From contig NZ_CP009553.3 of NCBI RefSeq assembly GCF_000767615.3, forward strand, positions 5,084,001 through 5,148,000: DNA of 64,000 bases, in the 5' to 3' direction. This document shows positions 40,960 through 49,722 of the stretch, piece by piece; position 1 is the first letter of the stretch, and every line of letters starts with the position of its first letter. The stretch comes from Pandoraea pnomenusa. GTDB lineage: Bacteria; Pseudomonadota; Gammaproteobacteria; Burkholderiales; Burkholderiaceae. Below the pieces are notes generated by a model, which worked only from the letters and a program-made list of their open reading frames with translations, had not been told where the DNA came from and did not search any database. A program made the translations under genes and the position numbers.

Positions 40960-41415
40960 TCAGCGCACGTCGTGGACGTGGGCGCGGCGGGCCGGGATGC
41001 GCACCAGCGCGCGCTTGAGATGGCGCTCGGCGCGACATGCGAAGTCGACGGCCAGGGCAGTCGAAACCATCACGAGCACCGTGCCCACGCCGATCACGGC
41101 AAGCAATTGCAGTCCCTCATGACGCAGCAGGTCGGTGTATTGCATGACGGCGGCGACCATCGGCACGAAGAACAGGATCATCTCGGCCAGAAACCAGTCG
41201 GCGCCACGCTTGATCTTCTCAGTCTTGAGCACGCCGCTCATGAGCAGCGCCACCACGGCGAGCAGGCCGAGCACGCCGCCGGGCAGCGGCAAATGAAAAT
41301 GACGCGATGCAGCATCGGCCACCAGGTAAATGCCCGTGAGGAGCGCGGCCTGCCACACCACGTCCACAATGCGCTTGCTACGGCTGTACAGACGGCTGGC
41401 GATCATCTTGGTCAT
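40960..41415 (-). CDS. lrgA: LrgA/CidA family holin-like protein
   Basis: 151-residue protein with four helices and the CidA/LrgA core LPLPGGVLGLLAVVALLMSG and WFLAEMILFFVPMVAAVMQY. The C-terminus is a basic soluble tail longer than in most members. The first gene of lrgAB, it is divergent from a LysR regulator across a 197-base AT-rich region containing a palindrome. Confidence 0.92.
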   Translation of the reverse strand: MTKMIASRLYSRSKRIVDVVWQAALLTGIYLVADAASRHFHLPLPGGVLGLLAVVALLMSGVLKTEKIKRGADWFLAEMILFFVPMVAAVMQYTDLLRHEGLQLLAVIGVGTVLVMVSTALAVDFACRAERHLKRALVRIPARRAHVHDVR

Positions 41416-41502
41416 GGTGGACTCCCTAGGGTTTACATCAACATGGATAGCAGTATAGGAAGCGGTGCAACATAAATATAATGAATTAGTCTCATGAAAT
41501 TG

Positions 41503-41517
41503 ATTCCAATATGGAAT
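41503..41517. promoter_or_regulatory. Palindromic LysR-type (T-N11-A) operator candidate
   Basis: ATTCCA-ATA-TGGAAT is a near-perfect 15-base dyad in the AT-rich divergent region between lrgA and the LysR gene. It fits the T-N11-A rule for LysR-type binding sites and is placed to control both promoters. Confidence 0.6.
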
Positions 41518-41612
41518 AATTTAGGTATTAACCCTTATAGTGCATGCAAGAGGCCGGCAGGACGGGCCGCTTCGGCAAACTGCACCGATGCGGTGCAAGC
41601 GAGTGAACCAAC

Positions 41613-42557
41613 ATGGAACTGCGTGCGTTGCGAGGATTTGTGGAAGTTGTGCGACAGCAGAGCTTCACGGCGGCCGCCGAGGCCCTGTTCGTGACCCAGC
41701 CCACGGTCAGCAAGATGGTCAAGGCGCTGGAAGACGAGCTGGGCACGCCGCTGATGCTGCGCGAAGAGCGTGGCATGGGCCGCCGGCTCCAGTTGACCGA
41801 TGCGGGGCGCGTCGTGTTCGAGCGGGGCCAGGACGTGCTGGCCGCCTACGCGAGGTTGCAGCAGGAGCTGGCCGACCTCGAAACGGTGGCGCGCGGCGAG
41901 TTGTCGATCGGGATTCCGCCGCTGGGCGGCGACCTGTTCATCCCGGTCATCGGTGCGTTTCACCAGCACTACCCGGACATCGAGATGAAGCTCTTCGAGA
42001 CCGGCTCGCGCGCCATCGAGCAGGCGCTGCTGGCGGGAGACATCGAACTGGGCGCGGTGCTGCTGCCGGTCGATCCGACGATTCTCGACGTGCTGCCCGT
42101 GTGCCATTACCAGTTGCGCCTCGTTGCGCCGCGCGAGTCGCGCTGGGACGGGCGAGCCTCCGTCGGGCTAGGTGAACTGCGCGACGAGCCCTTCGTCTTC
42201 TATGGGGAGGGTTTCGCCCTTTCAGAACTGGTGATTGCCGCGTGCCGCCGCGCGGGGTTCACGCCAAAGATCGCGGGTCGCTCGAGCCAGTGGGACTTCA
42301 TCGCCTCGATGGTCGACAACGGCGTGGGGGTGGCGCTGCTGCCCGAACCGTTCTGCGCGCGACTCGATCCCAAACGCTTCGTGATCGTCGACGTGCGCGA
42401 TCCGGAAATTCCATGGGATCTGGCCATGGCATGGCGGCGCGATTCCTATTTGTCGCACGCCGCGCGGCGCTGGCTCGCACTCGCGCGCGACATCCTCGGC
42501 CCGGGTGGCGACGGCGAAGCCAAGGCCGCCATCGCCGGCGCGGCGCGCCGCAATTGA
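41613..42557 (+). CDS. LysR family transcriptional regulator (CidR-like, divergent from lrgAB)
   Basis: 314-residue LysR regulator. The winged helix spans residues 1-60 (LRGFVEVVRQQSFTAAAEALFVTQPTVSKMVKALEDELG), followed by a substrate-binding co-inducer domain (LSIGIPPLGGDLFIPVIGAFHQHYPDIEM). In Bacillus and Staphylococcus the divergent LysR CidR controls lrgAB/cidAB in response to acetate or related metabolites; the same is inferred here from position and the palindrome in the spacer. Confidence 0.92.
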   Translation: MELRALRGFVEVVRQQSFTAAAEALFVTQPTVSKMVKALEDELGTPLMLREERGMGRRLQLTDAGRVVFERGQDVLAAYARLQQELADLETVARGELSIGIPPLGGDLFIPVIGAFHQHYPDIEMKLFETGSRAIEQALLAGDIELGAVLLPVDPTILDVLPVCHYQLRLVAPRESRWDGRASVGLGELRDEPFVFYGEGFALSELVIAACRRAGFTPKIAGRSSQWDFIASMVDNGVGVALLPEPFCARLDPKRFVIVDVRDPEIPWDLAMAWRRDSYLSHAARRWLALARDILGPGGDGEAKAAIAGAARRN

Positions 42558-42743
42558 TACGGCCGCGCCGTCGCCGCCTGCCGACGCCACCGGGGCGGAC
42601 GACGTTCCAATGTCGTCGCCCTCGCGAGGTACGGCCCAACCCGGTCGGCGGCGCCCTCGCCATCCGACACGGTGCGGCGATTGCGGTATCCTTGCCGCTG
42701 ACCAATTCCCCCCCAGCCGCGCGAGCGCGGCGCATCGACACTC

Positions 42744-43517
42744 ATGCGCATCATTACCGCGAATCTGAACGGCGTGCGATCGGCCGCCAAGAAGGGCTTT
42801 TTCGAGTGGTTCGGCAACCAGCAGGCCGACATCCTGTGCGTTCAGGAGATCAAGGCACAACTGCCCGACATGACGCCGGATTTCCTCAAGCCGCACGACT
42901 ATCAGGGCTACTTCCACTTCGCCGAAAAGAAGGGCTACAGCGGCGCTGGCGTGTACGTGCGCCGGGAGCCCGACGACATCCTCATCGGCTGGGGCAACGC
43001 CGAGTTCGACGCCGAGGGCCGTTATGTCGAAGTGCGCTATGGTTCGTTGTCGGTCATCTCCGTGTACATTCCGTCGGGTTCGAGCGGCGAGGAACGTCAG
43101 GCGGCCAAGTTTCGCTTCATGGCCGACTTCATGCCGCATCTGCTCGAACTGAAGTCCGCTGGCCGGGAAGTCGTGCTGTGCGGCGACGTGAACATCGCGC
43201 ACAAGGAAATCGACATCAAGAACTGGAAGGGCAACCTGAAGAATTCCGGTTTCCTGCCAGAAGAGCGCGCGTGGCTCACGCAGTTGTTTGACGAACATGG
43301 CTATGTCGACGTGTTCCGCACGCTCGACCCGCGCGCGGAACAGTACACGTGGTGGAGCAACCGCGGCCAGGCGTATGCGAAGAACGTGGGGTGGCGCATC
43401 GATTACCAGATCGCCACGCCTGGCATCGCGGGCAAGGCGAAGACCACCTCGGTCTTTCGCGACATCAAGTTCAGCGATCATGCGCCCCTGATCGTCGACT
43501 ACGACCACGCCTTGTAA
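42744..43517 (+). CDS. xthA: Exodeoxyribonuclease III
   Basis: AP endonuclease/3' exonuclease of base-excision repair, 257 residues. The EEP-fold motifs are intact: ITANLNGVRSA, the metal-binding Glu in LCVQEIKA (about residue 35), LCGDVNIAHKEIDIKN, WWSNRGQAYAKNVGWRIDYQ and the catalytic FSDHAPL His. The 186-base spacer upstream has no recognisable gene. Confidence 0.97.
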   Translation: MRIITANLNGVRSAAKKGFFEWFGNQQADILCVQEIKAQLPDMTPDFLKPHDYQGYFHFAEKKGYSGAGVYVRREPDDILIGWGNAEFDAEGRYVEVRYGSLSVISVYIPSGSSGEERQAAKFRFMADFMPHLLELKSAGREVVLCGDVNIAHKEIDIKNWKGNLKNSGFLPEERAWLTQLFDEHGYVDVFRTLDPRAEQYTWWSNRGQAYAKNVGWRIDYQIATPGIAGKAKTTSVFRDIKFSDHAPLIVDYDHAL

Positions 43518-43634
43518 GACAATACGGCGCCGGGCGCGAATGCACCCGGGTCTGCTTTACACGCCGAGTCGCTACCCCATCGCGGACTCGCGCAAACCGC
43601 CGCGCGCATGCCGCGCGGCCGAACGTGACTTCCC

Positions 43635-44381
43635 ATGACGACCCTTTTGTTCTGCACCAGTTATATCAAGGATGCCGACGCCTGGCGGACGCGATATCGA
43701 CGCTGGCTCGATTTCTACCGCGACGGCCCGATCGCGGCCGACCGGATGATCATGATCGACGACGGCTCGCCATGGCTGCCCGAGCCGGACGTCTTGCCGA
43801 CAGTGTCCGCTGAGCGCGATCCCGGCGCACTCGATGCCCTCGGTGCGAAGCACTGCATACTGCGCTTCGAGACCAATCTCGGACGCCAGAGCATGAGCGC
43901 CTATCCCGGCTGGTGGCGCAGTTTCCTGCATTCGCTCACGGTGGCGAAGGCCATGGGCGCGGACAAGATCGTGCACATCGAATCCGACGCGTTCACCATG
44001 AGCCGGCCACTCGCGGACTTCATCAACGAAACGCGCTCGGGCTGGCATGTCCTGTGGGCGCAGCGGTACGCCATGCCGGAGACCGCCATTCAGGTGATCT
44101 GCCGGGACCAGTTCGACGCGATGGAAGCCTTCCGCGATTCGCATCCCGACCTGGACTTCCCCGACATCGCGGAGCGCATCCTGCCATTCACGTCGGTGAA
44201 CCGCAGCTTCAAGGGCGATCGGTACAGCGAATTCAAACGCAACCGGGGCATCTTCCGGTCGCGCAAGTTCAACTTCCTGCCGATCTTTCAGTGGGATTTC
44301 TTCTGGGAACCGATTCCCGCCGACGCGGACTTCGCCACCCAGGTGGTGGAGCGTCAGCAGGTGGCCTTCCGCCGCGACTGA
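43635..44381 (+). CDS. Uncharacterised protein, possibly glycosyltransferase-like (GT-A)
   Basis: 248-residue soluble protein that I do not recognise with certainty. It begins TTLLFCTSYIKDADAWRTRYRRWLDFY, then MIMIDDGSPWLPE and, near residues 110-125, ADKIVHIESDAFTMSRPL. The nucleotide-sugar-like opening, DDGS motif and an E-S-D (DxD-like) metal motif suggest a GT-A glycosyltransferase fold, but the classical DxD is absent. The C-terminus is aromatic (FNFLPIFQWDFFWEP). It follows xthA after 117 bases and is closed by a hairpin terminator. Possible substrates are unknown. Confidence 0.6.
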   Translation: MTTLLFCTSYIKDADAWRTRYRRWLDFYRDGPIAADRMIMIDDGSPWLPEPDVLPTVSAERDPGALDALGAKHCILRFETNLGRQSMSAYPGWWRSFLHSLTVAKAMGADKIVHIESDAFTMSRPLADFINETRSGWHVLWAQRYAMPETAIQVICRDQFDAMEAFRDSHPDLDFPDIAERILPFTSVNRSFKGDRYSEFKRNRGIFRSRKFNFLPIFQWDFFWEPIPADADFATQVVERQQVAFRRD

Positions 44382-44425
44382 CGCGGCACCCGTGGACCTT
44401 GTGCGCCACGAGGCGGCGTCACGAC

Positions 44426-44450
44426 AAAGGGGCGGATTGACCGCCCCTTT
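44426..44450. terminator. Hairpin terminator between convergent genes
   Basis: Perfect ten-base inverted repeat AAAGGGGCGG / CCGCCCCTTT with a five-base loop, 44 bases after the plus-strand gene and before the convergent ampG end. The T-tract is only three bases, so efficiency may be moderate. Confidence 0.7.
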
Positions 44451-44507
44451 GCATCGTTCAGCACCGCTTCGCGCTGTCTGGCGCCGCCGGATTCCGCTCG
44501 ATGCCTT

Positions 44508-45803
44508 TCAGTGCGGCGCGCTCGGCGCCAGCTCACCGTTGCCGTCGCCGTCGTCCGCGCCCCACGGGGCGACCTTGGGCAGCAACAGCATGCCGGGCAG
44601 CGCCAGCACGGTACAGATGAGAAAGAACGTCAGCCATCCCACGCCGTCCACGATGTAGCCGGTACCGGCGTTGGCGAATGTCCGCGGCACCGACGCCAGG
44701 CTCGTGAACAGTGCGAACTGCGTCGCGGTGTAGCGCGGATCGGTCGTGCGAGCGATATAGGCCGTGAACGCGGCCGTGCCGAGCCCGGCGGTAAATGCCT
44801 CGAACGCGATGACCGCGCCCAGGCCCGAGATGACGGGGCCGGCTTCCGCCAGCCACGCGAAGCCCAGCACCGAGACGAGTTGCAGCACGCCGAACACCCA
44901 CAACCCGCGGTTGATGCCCAGCTTGATCAGCCAGATCCCGCCGATGATGCCGCCCGCCACGCTAGCCCACAGGCTGGTGGCCTTGGCCACCACGCCGATC
45001 TGCGTCTTGGTGAAACCCAGGTCGAGATAGAACGACGTCGCCAGCGACGTCGCCATCGAATCGCCCAGCTTGTACAGGAAAATGAACGCCAGCACGAGCA
45101 GCGCCTGCGACCAGCCGCCGCGCGAGACGAACTCATGGAACGGCTCGATCACCGCCTCGCGCAGGGTCTTCGGCGGCGTGCCGCGAATTTCCGGCTCTTT
45201 CACCACGAGCGTCATGACGATACCCGGCAGCATGAACGCGGCCGTTGCGAAGAACACCTGCGCCCAGGGCAGATGATCGGCCATGATGAGCGCGAGCGAG
45301 CCCGGCACCAGCCCCGCGACCTTGTAGGCATTCACGTGCATCGCCGTGCCGAGGCCCTGCTCGCGATCCGACAGGAGTTCGCGTCGGTAGGCGTCCAGAC
45401 AAATGTCGAGACTGGCGCTGAAGAACGCGAGCGCCGCCGCGAGCGCCGCGATCGTCATCAGGTCGCGCTGCGGCGAATAGGTGCCCATGAGCGCCACCGC
45501 ACCGGCCACGAGCAACTGCGTGACGAACATCCAGCCGCGCCGCCGCCCCGGCTTCCAGCCGAAGATATTGGGCGCGAAGCGATCCATGAGCGGCGCCCAC
45601 AGGAACTTCCAGGTGTAGGGAAACTGGATCAGTGCAAACAGGCCGATCGCCTTGAGATCCACATGTTCGCTGCGCAGCCACGCCTGCACGAGATTGAGCA
45701 GGATGAAAAGCGGCAGACCGGAGGTAAAGCCGAGAATCACGCAGATGAGCATCCGCGTGGGGTGGAAGACACGCCCGTCGTCGGGCGGCAGCGAATCGGT
45801 CAT
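44508..45803 (-). CDS. ampG: AmpG family muropeptide MFS transporter
   Basis: 431-residue MFS protein of the AmpG/SLC33 type, importing anhydro-muropeptides for cell-wall recycling. It has an early ICVILGFTSGLPLFILLNLVQAWLR, FPYTWKFLWAPLMDRF, SLDICLDAYRREL and the FTAYIARTTDPRYTATQFALFTSL helix. It lies downstream of metXW on the same strand, a neighbourhood I recall from related genomes. The window also encodes the lytic transglycosylase that makes its substrate. Confidence 0.92.
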   Translation of the reverse strand: MTDSLPPDDGRVFHPTRMLICVILGFTSGLPLFILLNLVQAWLRSEHVDLKAIGLFALIQFPYTWKFLWAPLMDRFAPNIFGWKPGRRRGWMFVTQLLVAGAVALMGTYSPQRDLMTIAALAAALAFFSASLDICLDAYRRELLSDREQGLGTAMHVNAYKVAGLVPGSLALIMADHLPWAQVFFATAAFMLPGIVMTLVVKEPEIRGTPPKTLREAVIEPFHEFVSRGGWSQALLVLAFIFLYKLGDSMATSLATSFYLDLGFTKTQIGVVAKATSLWASVAGGIIGGIWLIKLGINRGLWVFGVLQLVSVLGFAWLAEAGPVISGLGAVIAFEAFTAGLGTAAFTAYIARTTDPRYTATQFALFTSLASVPRTFANAGTGYIVDGVGWLTFFLICTVLALPGMLLLPKVAPWGADDGDGNGELAPSAPH

Positions 45804-45908
45804 GGGAAAGGCAATAGGGGCCGGCCGACGACGGTGCGCGGCGCCCGGCCCTGATTATCCTCACTGTCAGGGGCCAGGCGCTTCGCTGTCCCGCCGGTTG
45901 CCGTCGGT

Positions 45909-46571
45909 TCAGGAACGCTTGACGCGATAGACCGCAAGACTACCACGCCAGTTCGCGCCCACCGATACGAGCCGGCCGTTGTGCAGCACCGCCCGATCGA
46001 GGATCTTCACGCCGACATCCGGCGCGAGCGCCTCGAAATCCTTGATCGTCAGTACGCGCACGTTCGGCGTGTTGTGCCACTGGAAGGGCAGGCTCTTCGA
46101 CACCGGCATGCGCCCCCGCAGGACGGACAACCGATGCGGCCAGTAGCCGAAGTTCGGAAACGAGACGATGGCCTCGCGCCCCACGCGCACCGTCTCTCGC
46201 AGGATGTCTGCCGTGCGATGGATGGTCTGCAACGTCTGCGACAGGATCACGGTATCGAAGCTCTGATCTTCGAACAGCCTCAGGCCGTCTTCCATGTTCT
46301 GCTGGATGACATTGATGCCGCGCTGCGCGGAGGCAAGCACGCCGGCGTCGTCGATCTCCACGCCGTAGCCGCTCACGTCGAGCTCGTCCATGAGCAGGCG
46401 CAGCAGCGAGCCGTCGCTGCAACCGAGATCGAGCACCTGCGACGACGGCTCGATCCATCGGGCAATGACGCGAAAGTCGGGACGGTCCGACAGCGAGGCC
46501 GAAATGCGACCGCGCGATGCGGCCAGTTGCGCCGCCTGCGCGCTGGTGACCGGTGCGGTGGACTGACTCAT
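45909..46571 (-). CDS. metW: Methionine biosynthesis protein MetW
   Basis: SAM-methyltransferase-fold protein of 220 residues, with [20 protein letters not shown], the MetW hallmark [12 protein letters not shown] and [14 protein letters not shown]. MetW is required for full activity of MetX in several proteobacteria and is encoded with it. The ATG overlaps the metX stop by four bases (ATGA), indicating coupled synthesis of partner proteins. Confidence 0.95.
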   Translation of the reverse strand: MSQSTAPVTSAQAAQLAASRGRISASLSDRPDFRVIARWIEPSSQVLDLGCSDGSLLRLLMDELDVSGYGVEIDDAGVLASAQRGINVIQQNMEDGLRLFEDQSFDTVILSQTLQTIHRTADILRETVRVGREAIVSFPNFGYWPHRLSVLRGRMPVSKSLPFQWHNTPNVRVLTIKDFEALAPDVGVKILDRAVLHNGRLVSVGANWRGSLAVYRVKRS

Positions 46572-47773
46572 ACCCCAATCTCCCGGGCGATACGTTCGTA
46601 GTAGGCGCGCACCAGATTGTGATAGCGCGAGTCGGTGAGCAGGAAGGCGTCGTGACCATGTGGCGCGTCGATTTCCGCGTAGCTCACCGTGCGGCGCGTG
46701 TCGAGCAGCGCCTTGACGATTTCACGCGAGCGCGCCGGTGCGAAGCGCCAGTCGGTCGTGAACGAAACGATCAGGTACTTGGCGGTGGTGTGCGCCAGCG
46801 CCCTGGCCAGATCGCCGCCCACCGTCCTGGCGGGGTCGAAGTAATCGAGCGCGCGCGTGATCAGCAGATAGGTGTTCGCATCGAAATACTCGGCGAACTT
46901 GTCGCCCTGGTACCGAAGATACGACTCGACCTCGAACTCCACGTCGAAACTGAAGCGGTAACCGTCGTCCTGTGGGCTCGCGCCTGCGCTCCCGCCCCCC
47001 TTACCCGCATCCTTCACCCCGTCGACGAGCGCTTCGGCGCGCCGCAGCGCGCGACCGAACTTCGTCGCCATGTCCTCGTCGGACAGATAGGTGATGTGAC
47101 CGATCATGCGCGCCACGCGCAGCCCGCGGCGCGGGACCACGCCGTGGGCGTAGTAGTCGCCGCCGTGAAAGTCGGGATCGGAGAGGATGGCCGAGCGGGC
47201 CACTTCGTTGAATGCAATATTCTGCGCCGAGAGCTTCGGCGTGGACGCGATGACCAGACAATGTCCCACGCGCTCCGGGTACATGATGCTCCACGCGAGC
47301 GCCTGCATGCCGCCCAGGCTGCCGCCCATCACGGCCGCGAACTTGTGAATGCCGAAGACATCGGCCACGCGCGCCTGTGCGTTGACCCAGTCTTCGACGG
47401 TCACGACCGGAAAGCGTGCGCCGTACGGCGTACCCGTGGCTTCGTCGAGGCTCATCGGTCCGGTCGAGCCGAAGCACGAGCCGAGGTTGTTCACCCCGAT
47501 GACGAAGAAGCGATCGGTATCGAGCGGCTTGCCGGGGCCGACCATGTTGTCCCACCAGCCCACGTCCTTGGGATTGTCGGCGGCGATACCCGCCACGTGA
47601 TGCGACGCATTGAGCGCGTGGCACACGAGCACGGCGTTGCTGCGATCGGCATTGAGCTCGCCGTAGGTCTCGACCATGAGGTCGTACCCGGCGAGCGTGC
47701 TGCCGTTTTGCAGGGCCAGCGGCTCAGCGAAATGCATCCGCTGCGGCGTGACGATTCCGATTGAAGATTCCAT
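46568..47773 (-). CDS. metX: Homoserine O-acyltransferase MetX
   Basis: Alpha/beta-hydrolase-fold acyltransferase of 401 residues activating homoserine for methionine synthesis. The nucleophile elbow [14 protein letters not shown] has Ser near residue 152, with [17 protein letters not shown] upstream and the C-terminal Asp/His region ending in [10 protein letters not shown]. Although named acetyltransferase by family, betaproteobacterial MetX enzymes are often succinyl-CoA specific. The chosen start at 47773 gives the family N-terminus; the open frame upstream is non-homologous. Confidence 0.95.
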   Translation of the reverse strand: MESSIGIVTPQRMHFAEPLALQNGSTLAGYDLMVETYGELNADRSNAVLVCHALNASHHVAGIAADNPKDVGWWDNMVGPGKPLDTDRFFVIGVNNLGSCFGSTGPMSLDEATGTPYGARFPVVTVEDWVNAQARVADVFGIHKFAAVMGGSLGGMQALAWSIMYPERVGHCLVIASTPKLSAQNIAFNEVARSAILSDPDFHGGDYYAHGVVPRRGLRVARMIGHITYLSDEDMATKFGRALRRAEALVDGVKDAGKGGGSAGASPQDDGYRFSFDVEFEVESYLRYQGDKFAEYFDANTYLLITRALDYFDPARTVGGDLARALAHTTAKYLIVSFTTDWRFAPARSREIVKALLDTRRTVSYAEIDAPHGHDAFLLTDSRYHNLVRAYYERIAREIGV

Positions 47774-48091
47774 AAATCCCTGTCCGAAACATGCCGGCGC
47801 CGGCACCCGGATCAACGAGACGACATTGATCGACGGACGGCGTCCTGAAGTGTTCTGTGCGGGAAAAGGGGTCGACGGAAAAACGGCGGGGTACGCGAAC
47901 GACCTCTTTAGCCGCATTTTTAGTGAATGTCCCGGCCCGGTGAAACCCTGGCCAGGTCATTCGCGCGCCCGCAAGCGAGTCACCAAATCGGCGCGCCAAT
48001 CGTCGCGACAAGGCCAGTCGATGATCCGGCAGTCCCGTCGCGGGTTGCAAAAGTATAACGTAATCCGCGCCGGGGGCGCAGACGAGCGGCC
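47774..48091 (-). other. Spacer upstream of metX
   Basis: A 318-base stretch between metX and slmA. On the minus strand a TATACT -10-like hexamer lies at 48057-48052 without a matching -35. I see no gene, no known SAM riboswitch pattern and no strong hairpin. Confidence 0.4.
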
Positions 48092-48748
48092 TTAGCGCAG
48101 CAGCGCCGAGACCTGAGGTTCGGCCCCTTCGGCCGGCGAGCGTTTGAACCCGCTCTTGGCGAAGCGGTGCCAGCGGCCGAGCACGTAGGACACGAGCAGG
48201 TTGGCCCGCGAATTGGCGTCGAACGTCTCGGGCAACGTGCCCTGCGCGCTTGCCAGGCGCAAGACCTGGCGCAGCGACGCCTCGATGCGATCGAGCAGCT
48301 GGTTCATGCGTTCCTGCAAACGCTCGTGCTCGCCGACCAGCGCTTCGCCGGTCAGCACGCGGGTCATGCCCGGGTTCTTTTCCGCGAAACCGAGCAGCAT
48401 CAGCACGATGGCGCGGGCTTGCGTCACGCCGTCCTGGTCTTGCGCGGAGATCTGGTTGATCAGGCCGAAGATGGTTTGTTCGATGAACTCGATGAGGCCT
48501 TCGAACATCTGGGCCTTACTCGCGAAGTGGCGATAGAGCGCCGCTTCGGAGACATCGAGGCGCGCGGCAAGCGCGGCCGTGGTGATCTTCTCGCCCTTGG
48601 GGGTCTCGAGCATGGCGGCGAGGGTCTGCAAGACCTGCACACGGCGCTCACCCGGTTTGGGACGGGTTGCCTTCACCGGCGCGGGCGCGGCCTCCAGCGC
48701 ATCGGCGACGCCGTACCCGGCGCCGGTCGAAGAATTTTCCTGCTGCAT
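48092..48748 (-). CDS. slmA: Nucleoid occlusion factor SlmA (TetR family)
   Basis: TetR-fold DNA-binding protein that blocks FtsZ ring assembly over the nucleoid. The product is about 218 residues. The HTH region ITTAALAARLDVSEAALYRHFASKAQMFEGLIEFIEQ is characteristic of SlmA. The C-terminal half has LTGEALVGEHERLQERMNQLLDRIEASLRQ and VLGRWHRFAKSGFKRSP. The N-terminal 40 residues are low-complexity. An alternative ATG at 48790 would overlap the upstream nucleotidase gene by 32 bases; neither start has a good ribosome site. Confidence 0.92.
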   Translation of the reverse strand: MQQENSSTGAGYGVADALEAAPAPVKATRPKPGERRVQVLQTLAAMLETPKGEKITTAALAARLDVSEAALYRHFASKAQMFEGLIEFIEQTIFGLINQISAQDQDGVTQARAIVLMLLGFAEKNPGMTRVLTGEALVGEHERLQERMNQLLDRIEASLRQVLRLASAQGTLPETFDANSRANLLVSYVLGRWHRFAKSGFKRSPAEGAEPQVSALLR

Positions 48749-48758
48749 CGTCTGGTCG

Positions 48759-49550
48759 TTATCGGTAGGGATTTGATTGTCGGGCGGCATGGGCCATGGC
48801 CCCGGTCGCAAGGCGAGCCCGTAACTCGCGCAGAGATTGTACTTTGATATCCACGTAGTGTGGGCGCCCACTGCGCGGCATTGCGTCACCCACACTGTTT
48901 CTCGCCGGCAGATGCCCTGTGATCCATACCGTCCTGATGCCGAAATGCCGCAAGTGCTTGAGGTGCGAGCGTGTGTCTTCGACCAGCCAGGTGCGATGCG
49001 GCGAGAGGCCCTCTCTCGCCAACAGACGGCGCAGCATGATGGCGTCTGGCTTGGCGCGCCAGGCACGCCGGTCGGCCATGTCTTCGATGCTCACACAGCG
49101 CTCGAAATGGCGGCGGATGCCCAACGCTTCGACGATCGGCAGCGCGTAGTGCGCCGGTGCGTTCGTGAGCAGTATCTTGCGCCCCGGGAGCCCGGCCATC
49201 AGGCGGGCGACGCCGCGCTCCGCGCGCAACACCTCCGCCAGCGGCGGCAGCGCGTGCACGCGCGCCAGGAACTCGTGCGGATCGATCGCGTGATGCCGGA
49301 TCAGTCCGAGCAGCACCGCACCGTAGCGCGACGTGTAATCCGTGCGCAGCCGGTTGGCCTCGTCGTGCGACAGTCCCAGCTTCTCGACGATATAGGCGGT
49401 CATCGCACGATTGATCTGCGGGAAGATCGCGTGCGACGCGCGATGCAGCGTGTTGTCCAGATCGAACAGCCAGACCGGACCGCGCGAGCCATATTCGCTG
49501 CGTGCGCGTGACGCGCGCCGGCGTCGGCTCAGAACATGGGAAGAAGGCAC
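48759..49550 (-). CDS. HAD-family pyrimidine 5'-nucleotidase
   Basis: HAD hydrolase of about 263 residues. Motif I VWLFDLDNTLH has the nucleophile Asp and acid/base Asp; motif II is KILLTNAP, and motif III/IV are AKPDAIM and LVEDTRSHLKHL. It resembles the SDT1-type pyrimidine 5'-nucleotidases that dephosphorylate UMP/CMP. The start is uncertain: a GTG at 49550 is chosen, while the frame stays open to a TTG at 49679 with Ser/Arg-rich sequence. It immediately precedes slmA and is likely co-transcribed. Confidence 0.87.
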   Translation of the reverse strand: MPSSHVLSRRRRASRARSEYGSRGPVWLFDLDNTLHRASHAIFPQINRAMTAYIVEKLGLSHDEANRLRTDYTSRYGAVLLGLIRHHAIDPHEFLARVHALPPLAEVLRAERGVARLMAGLPGRKILLTNAPAHYALPIVEALGIRRHFERCVSIEDMADRRAWRAKPDAIMLRRLLAREGLSPHRTWLVEDTRSHLKHLRHFGIRTVWITGHLPARNSVGDAMPRSGRPHYVDIKVQSLRELRARLATGAMAHAARQSNPYR

Positions 49551-49722
49551 GGAGATAGCGCAATCATGCGAGCAGATGGAAGAAGATGACGCCGCCGCAT
49601 CGACAGCCTCCCGATCCCCGGGCAAGACAATGCGGCTTCGGCAAGGCACGATGCTAGCGCGCGATGCCCGCTTTGACAAATCCGCCCGCGCAGCCTGGCA
49701 ACGATCGCGCGGCGCGCCGCGC

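Noticed and set aside
40240..41415. lrgAB as phage lysis genes
   Set aside because: The pair matches the chromosomal CidA/LrgA-CidB/LrgB family with a divergent LysR regulator and has no phage context.
47774..48091. SAM riboswitch in the metX leader
   Set aside because: I looked for SAM-I/SAM-II-type conserved blocks on the minus strand and found none; only weak hairpins are present.
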